From: a virus
Virus record (IMG/VR): IMGVR_UViG_3300032116_000124
Span: 1 to 64,000 of that record
Direction: 5' to 3' (one strand)
DNA: 64,000 nucleotides
Position 1 is the first letter of the stretch. Every line of letters begins with the position of its first letter. Made by a program: the position numbers and the translations under genes. Of the stretch, positions 55,301-62,970 are shown piece after piece. The notes beneath the pieces were generated by a model. That model saw nothing but the letters and a program-made list of their open reading frames with translations, was not told the DNA's origin and searched no databases.

Positions 55301-57083
55301 CATAAATTTCAAACCAAAGGGCACGGACACTGTTCCCGCGATGCTAACTCCAGGAGAGTTTGTTGTTAATGCTAAAGCCACTAAAGATAATTTATCGACA
55401 TTGCAAGCTATTAATACTGGATACTATGAAAGAGGTGGAATTGCTGGTGTTGATCCTAGTCCAAGTAATTTTGCAAGAAGTATTGTTGGCATGAGAGGAG
55501 CCAGAATTAACCAATTAGCACAACAGGGTAAATATTATGTTTATGAGGGTAATACAGCAATATTAGATGATGATAATGGTAGATTTCCTAATAGATATGC
55601 GTCTGTTAGCGGAGCCAGAAATATACAAGAAGCAATTGAGCTTGCTAAACAGAAATATGAATGGTTCGAAGGAGGCGGATATTCCCTTAAAGAAGCCTCT
55701 GCGATTGAAAGAGGACGTATGGGTTCGACAACATTGGCAGATAAAATAATAGACGAATTACAAGATCAGATAATTGAGGGTGGTCCAAGATTATTTACCT
55801 CAACAGGATTTAATCAAAAAAATAAACAAGATAAAATTAATGAAATTATAAAAAAAATAGATGAACAAGGCGCAAATCCTCAAGAATTATATAGGAAAGC
55901 CACCAAAAGACAAAATTATTTAAGACAAGTTGAAAATAATACTAGACTTGGTCTTAATGTAATAGCAGGATCTGATAGAACAATAAATCTCGGAGGAAGA
56001 AGAGAACTATTAGCAACAAAGCTTCTAGAATTACAAAGAGATTATGCTCAAAAAGAATTAAGTCTTATACCTAGAGTTTGGGATGATATAGCCACAATGA
56101 AAGGATATCAAGGCTTACCAAGAGATTACACAACATCTTTTAATGCTCTTAATCCTAGTAGTCTTCCTGGTCCTGAATATTTTAGTTCTGGCGGCATGTC
56201 AATGCCTAAAAAATTTGATAAAACAACCGATCCGGCAGATCGTATTTTGCAAAGAGCTAATGAAGCAAGATTAAACAACTTTTCGAATATATACGAGTCC
56301 CTTTTAGTGAAAAAATATGGAAAATCTATCAAGCCATTTCGTAATACTGATGTTTTAGAAAATCTAAGACAATATCAAGAATTTGATTCTCTTTCTGATG
56401 AAGAACTAAGAAGTCTAGAAACACAACATATACAATCAAAAATAAATAAACAATCAAGATTAAATAAATTCAACTCAGGAGGAATAGTATACGCAAACAA
56501 AGGAACTTTAGTTCCTTATCAGCCCAAAGGCACAGATACTGTTCCAGCAATGTTAACTCCAGGAGAGTTTGTAATAAATAGACAAGCATCTCAAAAACAT
56601 CTTGGATTATTACAATCTATCAACAATGGTAACTATTCAAGAGGAGGTCCTGTTTACCTTGCCGAAGGAACACAAGGAACACAAGCGTTTGATGCTAACA
56701 TGACCTATTTATCGGATATCTTGAAAAAAGGAGCAGATACTCTAAATACAGCATTTATAGAAGCTGTTAGAAAATTAAATAATATTGCTGATAATTCTCC
56801 TCAAATAAGACAGGGTACATCAAACGGTGTATCTAATAATCAGAGCAATCCTTTGGCTAATATAGAAGCATTGGGCAATAGATTAGACCAGTTTATAGAA
56901 CAACTAAAAAATGCGGTGCCTTCAACAGTAACTCTAGAGGTTCCAACAGCTATTCCAGTTAATGTTAATATAAATGGAGCAAGCATTCTTAAAGATGTTC
57001 TTGGTGGACCAATAGGAAATATCGTACAAAAAGCTATCAAAGATGCATTTGATGCAAAAAGTAGACAAAATGAAGGGTATTAA
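46302..57083 (+). CDS. Tape measure protein with embedded enzyme-like domains
   Basis: A 3593-residue protein. The first 450 residues (VGFEDFGRQSALAVRRFAAF, RTGGVFATASKGVSEGKDAL) are a TP901-type phage tail tape measure core. Six AGEFV/PGEFV modules (about residues 547, 998, 2220, 2375, 3016, 3419; T(P)AMLTPGEFVVN..., then a Gly/Lys linker) separate further regions. Between modules 1 and 2: GADFTIGG...NFVEVKNR (D704, E716, K718), a PD-(D/E)xK nuclease-like motif. Between 4 and 5: a hydrophobic stretch (about 2506-2553) and PHEAIHAMIGE (H2738, E2739, H2742), a zincin HExxH, with GPEEFLATLAQ later as possible third ligand. Length sets tail length; the extra domains may act on DNA ejection or the cell wall/membrane. 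Confidence 0.85.
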   Translation: MSRSFNLTAELNLRGPSNIRPIIADIRRQLTGITANVNVTVNNTTTRNVNNLQQSVTRLNTALTATRGTATNATAALNAFARAAANVNNNIGNIPRNLTRINTGAGATTTTLNQVTRATQQATVGFEDFGRQSALAVRRFAAFATVTSVIYRFSNAVTSATSEFIDFNRELVRVAQVTDSSLSELRPLVSQITNLSTSLGVASKDLIQVSSTLAQAGLSARDTEKALRALALSALAPSFDSLSDTVEGSIALMRQFGISAGDLEDALGSVNSVAAKFAVEASDLITAIQRTGGVFATASKGVSEGKDALNEFLAVFTSIRATTRESAETIATGLRTIFTRIQRADTIDALKAFGVTLTDLEGKFVGPYEAVRRLSEGLSRLDPRDLRFSQIVEELGGFRQIGKVIPLIQQFATAQAALKVAQQGQGSLAKDASTAQQSLANQIAKVREEFTALIRSLGESSTFQTFVRLSLDLASALIRLADSAKTVLPALTAIAAFRGVSALTRFGAGFAGGLRRQNNGGPVRGFARGGIVPGVGSGDTVPAMLEAGEFVIRKKAVEKIGAGNLHKINKYATGGKVKDLLLDKPLLKAKYDTSNIEDLYSFIRIDRSKQNKLSQSREKYRDKAEQIWSQASSAYSSKGSLSGANTLIRRKTGINLPSKLSSKDLNPNNKDSQRLNKIQGSLAEKEVYNKMGNLKQLPTKAGADFTIGGSAINFVEVKNRLEPTSDNDLRGKALLGHQYLSGKQYLNNKLDKTPRLTISLFSSNEGDYKKKNFGGLIQKFALGGKGRALGARSKFKELDASELDKLSTADLIKYAKRQARDIFSTGGAGMAMRSRFIETPANKIIPELEPHLTSYMGKKGFWREEIAPFGRPSKQQAAKASKTGREAALKKQEARQADEVAARAQQWKLIRSGSKIDSYLLSSLKDPILSDYKSAKAGQPLAKAFHDTRLRQAVNQALDNYDDFDYSPAKIDKLVSGMASKRFAIGGSVEDKVPALLTPGEFVINKKAASRIGASRLHQLNRADRIKGFNKGGAVGGIQKLAAGGFPTALTPAMSGLSAKETARLSSAIMNNVDAFNTLEAQVSALPTDQMLKAMRIFASKLEGGATDIDRAATEAATLAQSGGGGSRQSKKARVANSGVTVGPANPTTGIVETRPTTNPAVSGFAASQARINQISANVGQYQAGQDVVSRRDTVLGGTTSGNLSNAGMQRLAQLNQTGGGFAQRGQDYAQRAQVSSQKTYSASSFDPTQIYQGLAKLNQGIATAANGLTSLTTASKTAGSGIMSLGKGALGAVGRGAGGLVSKIGGGALNMVGLGGLASKGAGAAMGGGGGGGMMGMVAMMAAGPLLEAASQSMGGEKTEAGRNTTAVGGAMMNYAAIGATLGSVIPGVGTALGGVVGAAAGLVVGLQDATKANEEYAQSQREAKAATASDKSGKALEAYMAKPGAAQKQAFMSSFAATSEAEAAVKAGTKRQTASSFGKMLGYQDENINDFAARTAKTQTAGADQAKQFLTAEMMRTGKNFGEISKTMSPEQFKTLATNIAEADETYAYFQIQRANEIKKLRDSGRGAEADALQAQTNAEQENLAKNIAERQLAEASAAAQAKAASEASKKLNMVMMQAVMSLEKSFNTMEEVLNRSSFELGQISGKADEIFSGKASLTSSTFAQTNNVLQNPNAYSAKERQNAINSSAARMGPAGALVGRVATFGAQATEEASRRANAVFNGGGDNEAVGNEVTRSLTNNILATFGPNSSMSQTLIDGVKRSVDEAVKTAKENGETLDPNELVEKATGPLNRAAQQAGQLLIKNNENVAKHLEELGKVAERVVEIENRRVERTAALVEMQAQGGISTKEALGQKVSLDERMSARFAGSRARLGIQDQANFTPQNIANMRSQAQREQAALQSQIDRRSKDVGSDPTGRAAREVANLQLKLAKVNSTIEQTNKELEDLPGALEGAISDVTSEIQNRVAKLDAQKQASGAFAEKLVGSTPQELAELGRTFNLLDSTLRGQITTVQQSQVAQQAYIQSIQEGKTAQEAMTDAQAAFANENKKALSLFGELTQIAGIEGPELDLMKADLLENFAKAQGAGLENNPFFQRLLGILRQDPAQRAQNDPVLKALQARMTELREQQVEAVRLQNEADRGIQKQLLEQVGQNIITSLEATQRAFVAAMNDIAMRMGAAPPRPMPARPRSTGGLIYASNGQYVNFQPKGTDTVPAMLTPGEFVVNAKSTKENLGLLMSINNSRGGRISYLADGGMSDISGVSSRTQSAKQEDMARSGLINQRALSNKIDTVKSLSNNINSTTSFTKDNQIPSLDGSIDNNQSINNKQFKSLLIGVDKISKVIENKSSKGLSRGGVVYASSGGYIGNGTPAMLSPGEFVVNQASAKKYGGVLQAINRQDGGGTPFSVPVLDMTKDNKDGVFVRSRYRGPRDKFMSAREAASAGIPYSTGTGFNTTYFGKNTGITKADFDALTKQDEKDFSIFNHPTLVSQGRQAAFTAGLAEGVPVGVASSTAGTAAAAGTGVAATALGVTAPAWLPVALAITAAIGAGYAMSKLARATSNKALAAGGSNVTMDMMQEDYPLSFMAGSTLGDAIGGVGGSKLGSQAFSGTLSKQQEKLLRLKTIKERKEVNAAISEFRERVVARWEDMSELEASAISRMSGRKTDLTGQEIIDSATARLKLLNPKANPDDYLPIDLDTRVIKDPFGDGTIGWHRRKGRKGTPEIRTTDPQDLTVLPHEAIHAMIGENPQIRDLTMDFIIKHEDLIQEWLSKTKMTGYNLDTMKYGTSYRMRQLETKINYTDIPSVIETEKLFARALSGKETASLDFIQNTKGGLEYIDRLLKQQSSRSFFTDESEIIKWVDKKWDRSSLDSLKKTIDDFRNRDKKLYEDIMTHMGPGGYPGVGTKRLPKDLLESLNEIFSPHASRAGPEEFLATLAQDDLTGNAAGQQLQRLVQREIFEKADQIKYKFMGFPERPIVGVPEGLEGFNNGGMVYASEGKYINFKPKGTDTVPAMLTPGEFVVNAKATKDNLSTLQAINTGYYERGGIAGVDPSPSNFARSIVGMRGARINQLAQQGKYYVYEGNTAILDDDNGRFPNRYASVSGARNIQEAIELAKQKYEWFEGGGYSLKEASAIERGRMGSTTLADKIIDELQDQIIEGGPRLFTSTGFNQKNKQDKINEIIKKIDEQGANPQELYRKATKRQNYLRQVENNTRLGLNVIAGSDRTINLGGRRELLATKLLELQRDYAQKELSLIPRVWDDIATMKGYQGLPRDYTTSFNALNPSSLPGPEYFSSGGMSMPKKFDKTTDPADRILQRANEARLNNFSNIYESLLVKKYGKSIKPFRNTDVLENLRQYQEFDSLSDEELRSLETQHIQSKINKQSRLNKFNSGGIVYANKGTLVPYQPKGTDTVPAMLTPGEFVINRQASQKHLGLLQSINNGNYSRGGPVYLAEGTQGTQAFDANMTYLSDILKKGADTLNTAFIEAVRKLNNIADNSPQIRQGTSNGVSNNQSNPLANIEALGNRLDQFIEQLKNAVPSTVTLEVPTAIPVNVNINGASILKDVLGGPIGNIVQKAIKDAFDAKSRQNEGY

Positions 57084-57085
57084 TT

Positions 57086-59860
57086 ATGACAGTATACTAT
57101 TACGATAATAATCTTGGCAACACAACAAGTAGCGATGGTCTAAATGATCTTTTGCTTGGAGCAGCTATATCTTATCATACTTCTTTGGAGGCATTATTAG
57201 ATAAATATGTTCCATATTATTTAAAACATAACTCATTAGAAGAATGGGAATATGGTTTAGGCAAAGTGATCAACAGCGAAGGACAAATAATATTAGCCAG
57301 AGGAGGCTATGATAGTTCCACAACAATCTACAAGTCTTCCAATTCTAACGCTAAAGTATCACTAAGTGCTGGAACAAAAACTGTCACAGCCATTATAAAT
57401 GCTGAAAGAATCAATCACGGCGGGAATAATTTTACTCTTAAGAATTCTAATTTCACCGCGGATACTGTTCAAACAATATATGGTGTGACCGCTAGTGGAT
57501 CCAATGTAACAGCCTCTCTCCCTTCTGCTTCTGGTAATAAAAATTTAGTACTATCTTTTAGATCATTAAATTCATCAACGAATAATGTGATAATAACCCC
57601 ATCTGGATCACAACTTATTGATGGATCATCATCATTAACTTTAACTCCAGATACCAAATTTACATCTATAATATCTGATGGATCAGGATGGTATGAACTA
57701 AATAATGAAATTCAAGTTGATAGTGCTGGCTTGCCAGCGGGATCTTCTGGAAATATACAGTTTAAACTTAATTCAGTAGATTTTGGAGCATCAAATAATC
57801 TTCATTGGAATGGATCTGGTTTATTAATTGGCGGATCAACCAGTGGTACAGCAAACATAATGCTTCCATCTGTATCTGGCCAAAACACAATTATTAATAA
57901 TCAAGCCTATGATGCGGACTTTCAAGTTAAAGGCACAGGAACTATAAATCAATTATATTTTGATGCGTCAACAGGACGATTAGGCATCAACACTAATAAT
58001 CCCTCTTCTATTTTACATCTTGTTGGTAAATGCGCTAATGAGACATTGAGATTAGAAACATCAACAGAATGCCCAAGTGGGACAGCTCTAACTCTATATC
58101 ATAATTCTAGTATCGGCTCTCAAGTTGGAGACTACCCCGCGATTATTAATCTTGCTGGAAGAAATAGTAATGGTCAACAAGTAAATTATGCTCAAATTAA
58201 GAGTAGAGTTTTAGGTACCTCCATCAATAATACTAGTGGAGAGTTACTATTCTATGTTGATTTATCAGGAGTCTCCACAAATATATTATCTGTTCATCCC
58301 ACAAGAACCAGTATCGGTTTGAATAATCAAAGTAATAATAATAATAACATACTAATTGGTAATCAAGTAAATAATAGTGGATATAATAATTTTGTTGCTG
58401 GAAATAATGTTACCATAACAGGTTCTGGATCAAATACATCAACCGTAATGGGTAATGGAAATATTATAAATGGTAGTAATAACATAGTCGCTGGACACTC
58501 TTCTGTTGCTTCTGGCAATAATCTGTATGTTATAGGATCAGATGTGGTTTATGGATCATCTGGCGTAGTAATAGGCAACAATTCTTCTGTATCAGGAACC
58601 TATATAACAGCCGCCGGATATGGTATTTATGCTACTGGAAATTATATTTCTAGCGTTGGACATAATAATACTGTTATTGGAAATTCTGGAAGCACAATAG
58701 GATTAAATAATACAGTTAATCAGCTCTCTACATCTGTTGGTATTGGTTCTAATGTTTCTGGAGCTTATTCAACATCTGTTGGTTATCTTAATTCAGTTAG
58801 TGGAGCAGATGTTAATAACTTAGGAAATATTAATACTATAAATGGAAATAATAATATAGTTGTTGGAAATAATATCAGTCTGAGTGGAATTAGTGGCATT
58901 ATTATAGGTCATAATATTACTTCTACAAATAATAACAATATTGTTATTGGCATTAATAATCCATCCATAAGCATACTTCCATCTAGTATAGTTGTAAATT
59001 CAGGACTAATAGACTCTGTGTCAATTTATGGGGCTTCATCGTCTTCTGGAATATTTATTACCAAAAGTGGAATTGGACTGAATAAAATTCCATCCTCATA
59101 TTCATTAGATGTTAGTGGCACAATATCCACAGATTCAATATATACTCAAAATATAATTATTAATTCAGGATCTTCTCCGGCCCCCGTTTCTGGCGCTATT
59201 GCTACATACCAGCCGAATGGTTATGTGTCATTTGTTCCGCCATCTGCTGTAATTCCAAGTGATACTGCACAGTTATCTTCAGTTATGTCTAGTGGAGCCA
59301 TGTTGATTTATAATGGATCGAGACTAGTTTCTACTACTGGAGTATATTGGAATTCTACAAGTGGAGTATATTTTGGTGATTTAAATACAGTATTTCCAAC
59401 AGGACAAGGCACGGTATTGATAAATAATAATAAAGCATCATTGACAAATGCTTTTAATATACTTGGATCTACTAATAATAATTTATTTGTCGTAAATAGC
59501 GAATATAATAGAGTTGGCATTAATGTTAGTCCAAGTTATAATTTACATGTATCAGGAACAACAAGACTTTTTAATAGCACATATTATTTTGTTGAATACA
59601 ATAATGATCAATTTACAATATCTTACGACACCGGCCCATCGTCCCCTAATAGATTTGCTGTAACATCTTCTGGCTTGTATATCAACCAAGGAGCCGGAGA
59701 AGGTATTTTACCACAACAAACATATGCTACATCATATCCAACAACCACAACAGCAAATAATATTAAAATGACAGTATTTGATACTACTAACAATAAATTA
59801 GCTTATGCAGAAACAATTGTGGCCGGATATGGGGCATTTTCAGGAACATCAGATACTTAA
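57086..59860 (+). CDS. Tail fibre/baseplate protein with YadA-like beta-roll (924 aa)
   Basis: The N-terminal 150 residues are a virion attachment-like domain. Residues about 415-640 repeat SVG..n.vsG...i..g-type units (NNILIGNQV, NIVAGHSSVASG, SVGIGSNVSGAYSTSVGYLN), the left-handed beta-roll of YadA-like trimeric adhesin heads. The C-terminus has the GIGLNKIPSSYSLDVSGTIS-type fibre repeat. Probably a trimeric adhesin. Confidence 0.75.
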   Translation: MTVYYYDNNLGNTTSSDGLNDLLLGAAISYHTSLEALLDKYVPYYLKHNSLEEWEYGLGKVINSEGQIILARGGYDSSTTIYKSSNSNAKVSLSAGTKTVTAIINAERINHGGNNFTLKNSNFTADTVQTIYGVTASGSNVTASLPSASGNKNLVLSFRSLNSSTNNVIITPSGSQLIDGSSSLTLTPDTKFTSIISDGSGWYELNNEIQVDSAGLPAGSSGNIQFKLNSVDFGASNNLHWNGSGLLIGGSTSGTANIMLPSVSGQNTIINNQAYDADFQVKGTGTINQLYFDASTGRLGINTNNPSSILHLVGKCANETLRLETSTECPSGTALTLYHNSSIGSQVGDYPAIINLAGRNSNGQQVNYAQIKSRVLGTSINNTSGELLFYVDLSGVSTNILSVHPTRTSIGLNNQSNNNNNILIGNQVNNSGYNNFVAGNNVTITGSGSNTSTVMGNGNIINGSNNIVAGHSSVASGNNLYVIGSDVVYGSSGVVIGNNSSVSGTYITAAGYGIYATGNYISSVGHNNTVIGNSGSTIGLNNTVNQLSTSVGIGSNVSGAYSTSVGYLNSVSGADVNNLGNINTINGNNNIVVGNNISLSGISGIIIGHNITSTNNNNIVIGINNPSISILPSSIVVNSGLIDSVSIYGASSSSGIFITKSGIGLNKIPSSYSLDVSGTISTDSIYTQNIIINSGSSPAPVSGAIATYQPNGYVSFVPPSAVIPSDTAQLSSVMSSGAMLIYNGSRLVSTTGVYWNSTSGVYFGDLNTVFPTGQGTVLINNNKASLTNAFNILGSTNNNLFVVNSEYNRVGINVSPSYNLHVSGTTRLFNSTYYFVEYNNDQFTISYDTGPSSPNRFAVTSSGLYINQGAGEGILPQQTYATSYPTTTTANNIKMTVFDTTNNKLAYAETIVAGYGAFSGTSDT

Positions 59861-59871
59861 AAGGTTAAAAC

Positions 59872-61164
59872 ATGAGTAAATATTTTCATAGAACAAATCT
59901 AAACACAAATACTACTCCATCTGCTGGAGAAATGACAGAAGGCGAAATTGCTATAAATGCTTCTACTCTGGGTTCTGCATCTAATGGATTTAATAATGGT
60001 AGACTATATATTAAACTTAGTAATGGTGAAATTAGAAGATTTATTGGTTTAGGTTTACCAGGAACATCAGAAGAAGCATTTAAAACCAAATATGGTGGAA
60101 CCAATAATTCTTTTAGCGGAGCAACTGCCCCGTCTGTTGGCAACTCAAAGCCATTAATGTATTTTAACTATAATGCTAATGGTAACCATACTATTGATAA
60201 GGCCACCAATGACACATTAACATGGAATCCAAGTACAGGAAGATTGAATGTTAATAGATCAACAGAAGCTCTGGCCACCCTAGATGTTGGCGGAGATGTA
60301 AGGATACAAACTGTGCCAGACTGGACAACAGGATTTGCCGAGTCATTCAAAATAATTGGCTGGAGTAGTTCAAATCAAAATGTTTATGGTCTGACCTCTA
60401 CGTCTTTTATGAGCAATCTATCCGATAATTCATTACCTCCTGTAAAAATATCTGGCGCTGTTGGGGTAACAAAGGGAGGTACGGGCGCTGATTTGTCTGC
60501 TTTAACTACTCAGGAGGGCAATGTATTCTTTTACAATTCTTCCTCAAGTAGATTTGATGTGTCAAGCAGTTTAAGATGGGACAACTCATATAATATACTA
60601 AAAATATCTGGAACTATTGAGAATGAATGTCCAACAGATAGCACAACATCCGCCATACCATTAGGTCTTAATAGTTCTAATAGAATCGTTAAGTTATCAT
60701 CAGACAATATAAACAATACTTGCTTTAAAAATATACTAGTTAGTGGTGTTGTTGTAGAAACTTTAGTGGCTGATTCTAATCAAGATACACTAATAATAAA
60801 AGCCGGAGATGGTATATCAATAGATGGAAATGCTTCTACAGATACTGTTACAATTTCTAATACTTTCGTTCCTGCTGCTATTAGAGTAACATCATTAACT
60901 ATGACCACTGGCTTAAATTTAAATATTAGTTCTGACAAATATCAATTTTTGAATCCAGGAGGATCAAATAGAGATGTATTTTTACTGTTTACTGTTTCGG
61001 AAGGGTCTGAATTCTTGATTAGAAACACAGACACGACATATAATTTAGATGTATACAATGGACCAACAACTTCAGAATTATTGATAACATTGGATTCAAG
61101 TTATCCAGCAGCATCTTTTGTTAACGATGGATCTAACTGGAGATTAACGTTGAAATCAACTTGA
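59872..61164 (+). CDS. Fibre protein (430 aa)
   Basis: The start (FHRTNLNTNTTPSAGEMTEG, then EIAINAS) resembles the GE.a.n....kly.g.g domain of fibre N-termini. Contains LATLDVGGDVRIQT, a standard fibre shaft motif. Follows the 924-residue gene closely. Confidence 0.7.
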   Translation: MSKYFHRTNLNTNTTPSAGEMTEGEIAINASTLGSASNGFNNGRLYIKLSNGEIRRFIGLGLPGTSEEAFKTKYGGTNNSFSGATAPSVGNSKPLMYFNYNANGNHTIDKATNDTLTWNPSTGRLNVNRSTEALATLDVGGDVRIQTVPDWTTGFAESFKIIGWSSSNQNVYGLTSTSFMSNLSDNSLPPVKISGAVGVTKGGTGADLSALTTQEGNVFFYNSSSSRFDVSSSLRWDNSYNILKISGTIENECPTDSTTSAIPLGLNSSNRIVKLSSDNINNTCFKNILVSGVVVETLVADSNQDTLIIKAGDGISIDGNASTDTVTISNTFVPAAIRVTSLTMTTGLNLNISSDKYQFLNPGGSNRDVFLLFTVSEGSEFLIRNTDTTYNLDVYNGPTTSELLITLDSSYPAASFVNDGSNWRLTLKST

Positions 61165-61184
61165 TATAATAATAAGGACTTTAT

Positions 61185-62945
61185 ATGGCTAATTCTGTTA
61201 ATATAAGATATGGAGGATCTCTTTTTAGCATTCCTCCTGCTTCTGGAAGAGCTATTCCTCTTGTAACAATAGATACAGTTGCGAATAGAGATATAGATAA
61301 TAATATTTTATCTTATAAATCTACACTACAGTTAGAAGGTACTATTATTGGCACAGGACTAAGCCATTGCCTATCCCAATATAGTGGAATAGAAACATAC
61401 TTTTCTGATCCAGCAAAACAAAATAAAACTTTTGAAATAATTTGTGATGGATTTCAATTAAGCAGCTACTCTGGAACATACTTTGTTTCTAGCAATGCAG
61501 CAAGAAGTGAAAACAATTGGGTTGTGACTCTTCCGTATTCTATTAGTTTAGAAAGTATATACGCGACAGGAAACAGTGTTATAGAATCATATGATGATAG
61601 TTGGACAATAGAGCCTTTGGAAGAGGTTTATTATTTTGATTATACTCCAAAAACAACATTGTATGAATATAAATCTTCTAGTACTATAGATGTTTCAAAA
61701 GCTCCTAGTCAAACAGATTTAGAAACAAAAATTGTAGATATTCCAATGCGTAACTTTTTACAGTATAGAATTACACACAGACTTAGTGCTGTTGGCAAAG
61801 CAATTGACAGATCAAATCCAAATAATCCAAATAATCCAGGGTTAAATAGTAAAGCATATCATGAGGCTGCTAAATGGGTTAAAGAGAGAGCAGATGTGGC
61901 ATATGGTCCATTTGTGTCAAGTACTCCGCCAACAGGAATTCAGATATATAATAAGCCTTATGGAACAACTGAGAATGGTTTAAGATTATATAATCATATG
62001 AGGACAGTAGAATCAAATGTTTCTGCTGGATCGTATGGTATTACAGATACTTGGCTTGCTCTTGGAACCGGAGTTAAATATACTGAAGATTTTACATGGG
62101 AAATTTCTACAGACGATAAGTTCTTAAAAACAGTTGCTATTAATGGAACAATAAAAGGATTAGAAGAAGCTCCAAATGGTTATGTAATTTTTCCTAGTTC
62201 TTTAATGACAGGGTATATTTCAGATGAATTTTTACCATCGTTTAAAGATCAAACTAAAACAAACAATAAATTTATTAATGCTATTAATGGCTATATGTCT
62301 GGAGTCAAACCATATTTATATGAAAGGGCATCAGCCGCTTTATCTTCTGTGCCTAGTCCAAATGCTCCACAAGGAAGAACATTGCCTGTTAGATGGATTG
62401 GTGCTAAAAATATAGTTCCATTAAATATTACGCCATTAACTTATACTGAAACTTTAAATCCTATTGCTGGTTCCATAAGTTATAATGTGTCTTATAATAA
62501 TAAGCCGGGGTCATGGTTATCTGGCGTATTGTCGTCAACATTAAATATAACGGACAATAGGCAATCAGATGTTGTTGCAGAAACATTCGTTCTTGGTAGG
62601 CCATTGGGTCCAATTTTAGAAAAAGTGGGTAATTCAAAATCCGAAAGAAGAGTGAATCTTGAAGTTTTGTTCCCAGTACCAACAGGATTTAAGTCTAGTC
62701 ATCCACAATCTCCAGAATGTGTAATCTATAGAGATAGGGCAGAATATAAACAAATGAAAGAATTAATGGATGCCTTTAAGCCAATTGGAGCGGCAACTTT
62801 TGCGTCACTAGTTCCAACCTCTTCTTATTCATTAGCAGATGTTGGAATAGTATTTAAAACTAGTGATTCTCAAACCTGGACACCGTTTGAAGGGAGATTT
62901 AGTTGGGATATAACATGGGTTTATACCTCCGGATTCTGCTCATAA
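61185..62945 (+). CDS. Distal tail/baseplate protein (586 aa)
   Basis: Beta-rich (MANSVNIRYGGSLFSIPPAS...; LQLEGTIIGTGLSH; YSGIETYFSDPAKQNKTFEI). The pattern resembles large distal tail proteins found downstream of the tape measure in siphophages. A GRFSWDITWVYTSGFCS end. Family not certain. Confidence 0.6.
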   Translation: MANSVNIRYGGSLFSIPPASGRAIPLVTIDTVANRDIDNNILSYKSTLQLEGTIIGTGLSHCLSQYSGIETYFSDPAKQNKTFEIICDGFQLSSYSGTYFVSSNAARSENNWVVTLPYSISLESIYATGNSVIESYDDSWTIEPLEEVYYFDYTPKTTLYEYKSSSTIDVSKAPSQTDLETKIVDIPMRNFLQYRITHRLSAVGKAIDRSNPNNPNNPGLNSKAYHEAAKWVKERADVAYGPFVSSTPPTGIQIYNKPYGTTENGLRLYNHMRTVESNVSAGSYGITDTWLALGTGVKYTEDFTWEISTDDKFLKTVAINGTIKGLEEAPNGYVIFPSSLMTGYISDEFLPSFKDQTKTNNKFINAINGYMSGVKPYLYERASAALSSVPSPNAPQGRTLPVRWIGAKNIVPLNITPLTYTETLNPIAGSISYNVSYNNKPGSWLSGVLSSTLNITDNRQSDVVAETFVLGRPLGPILEKVGNSKSERRVNLEVLFPVPTGFKSSHPQSPECVIYRDRAEYKQMKELMDAFKPIGAATFASLVPTSSYSLADVGIVFKTSDSQTWTPFEGRFSWDITWVYTSGFCS

Positions 62946-62970
62946 TTCATAAATTAATAGGATAAAACAA

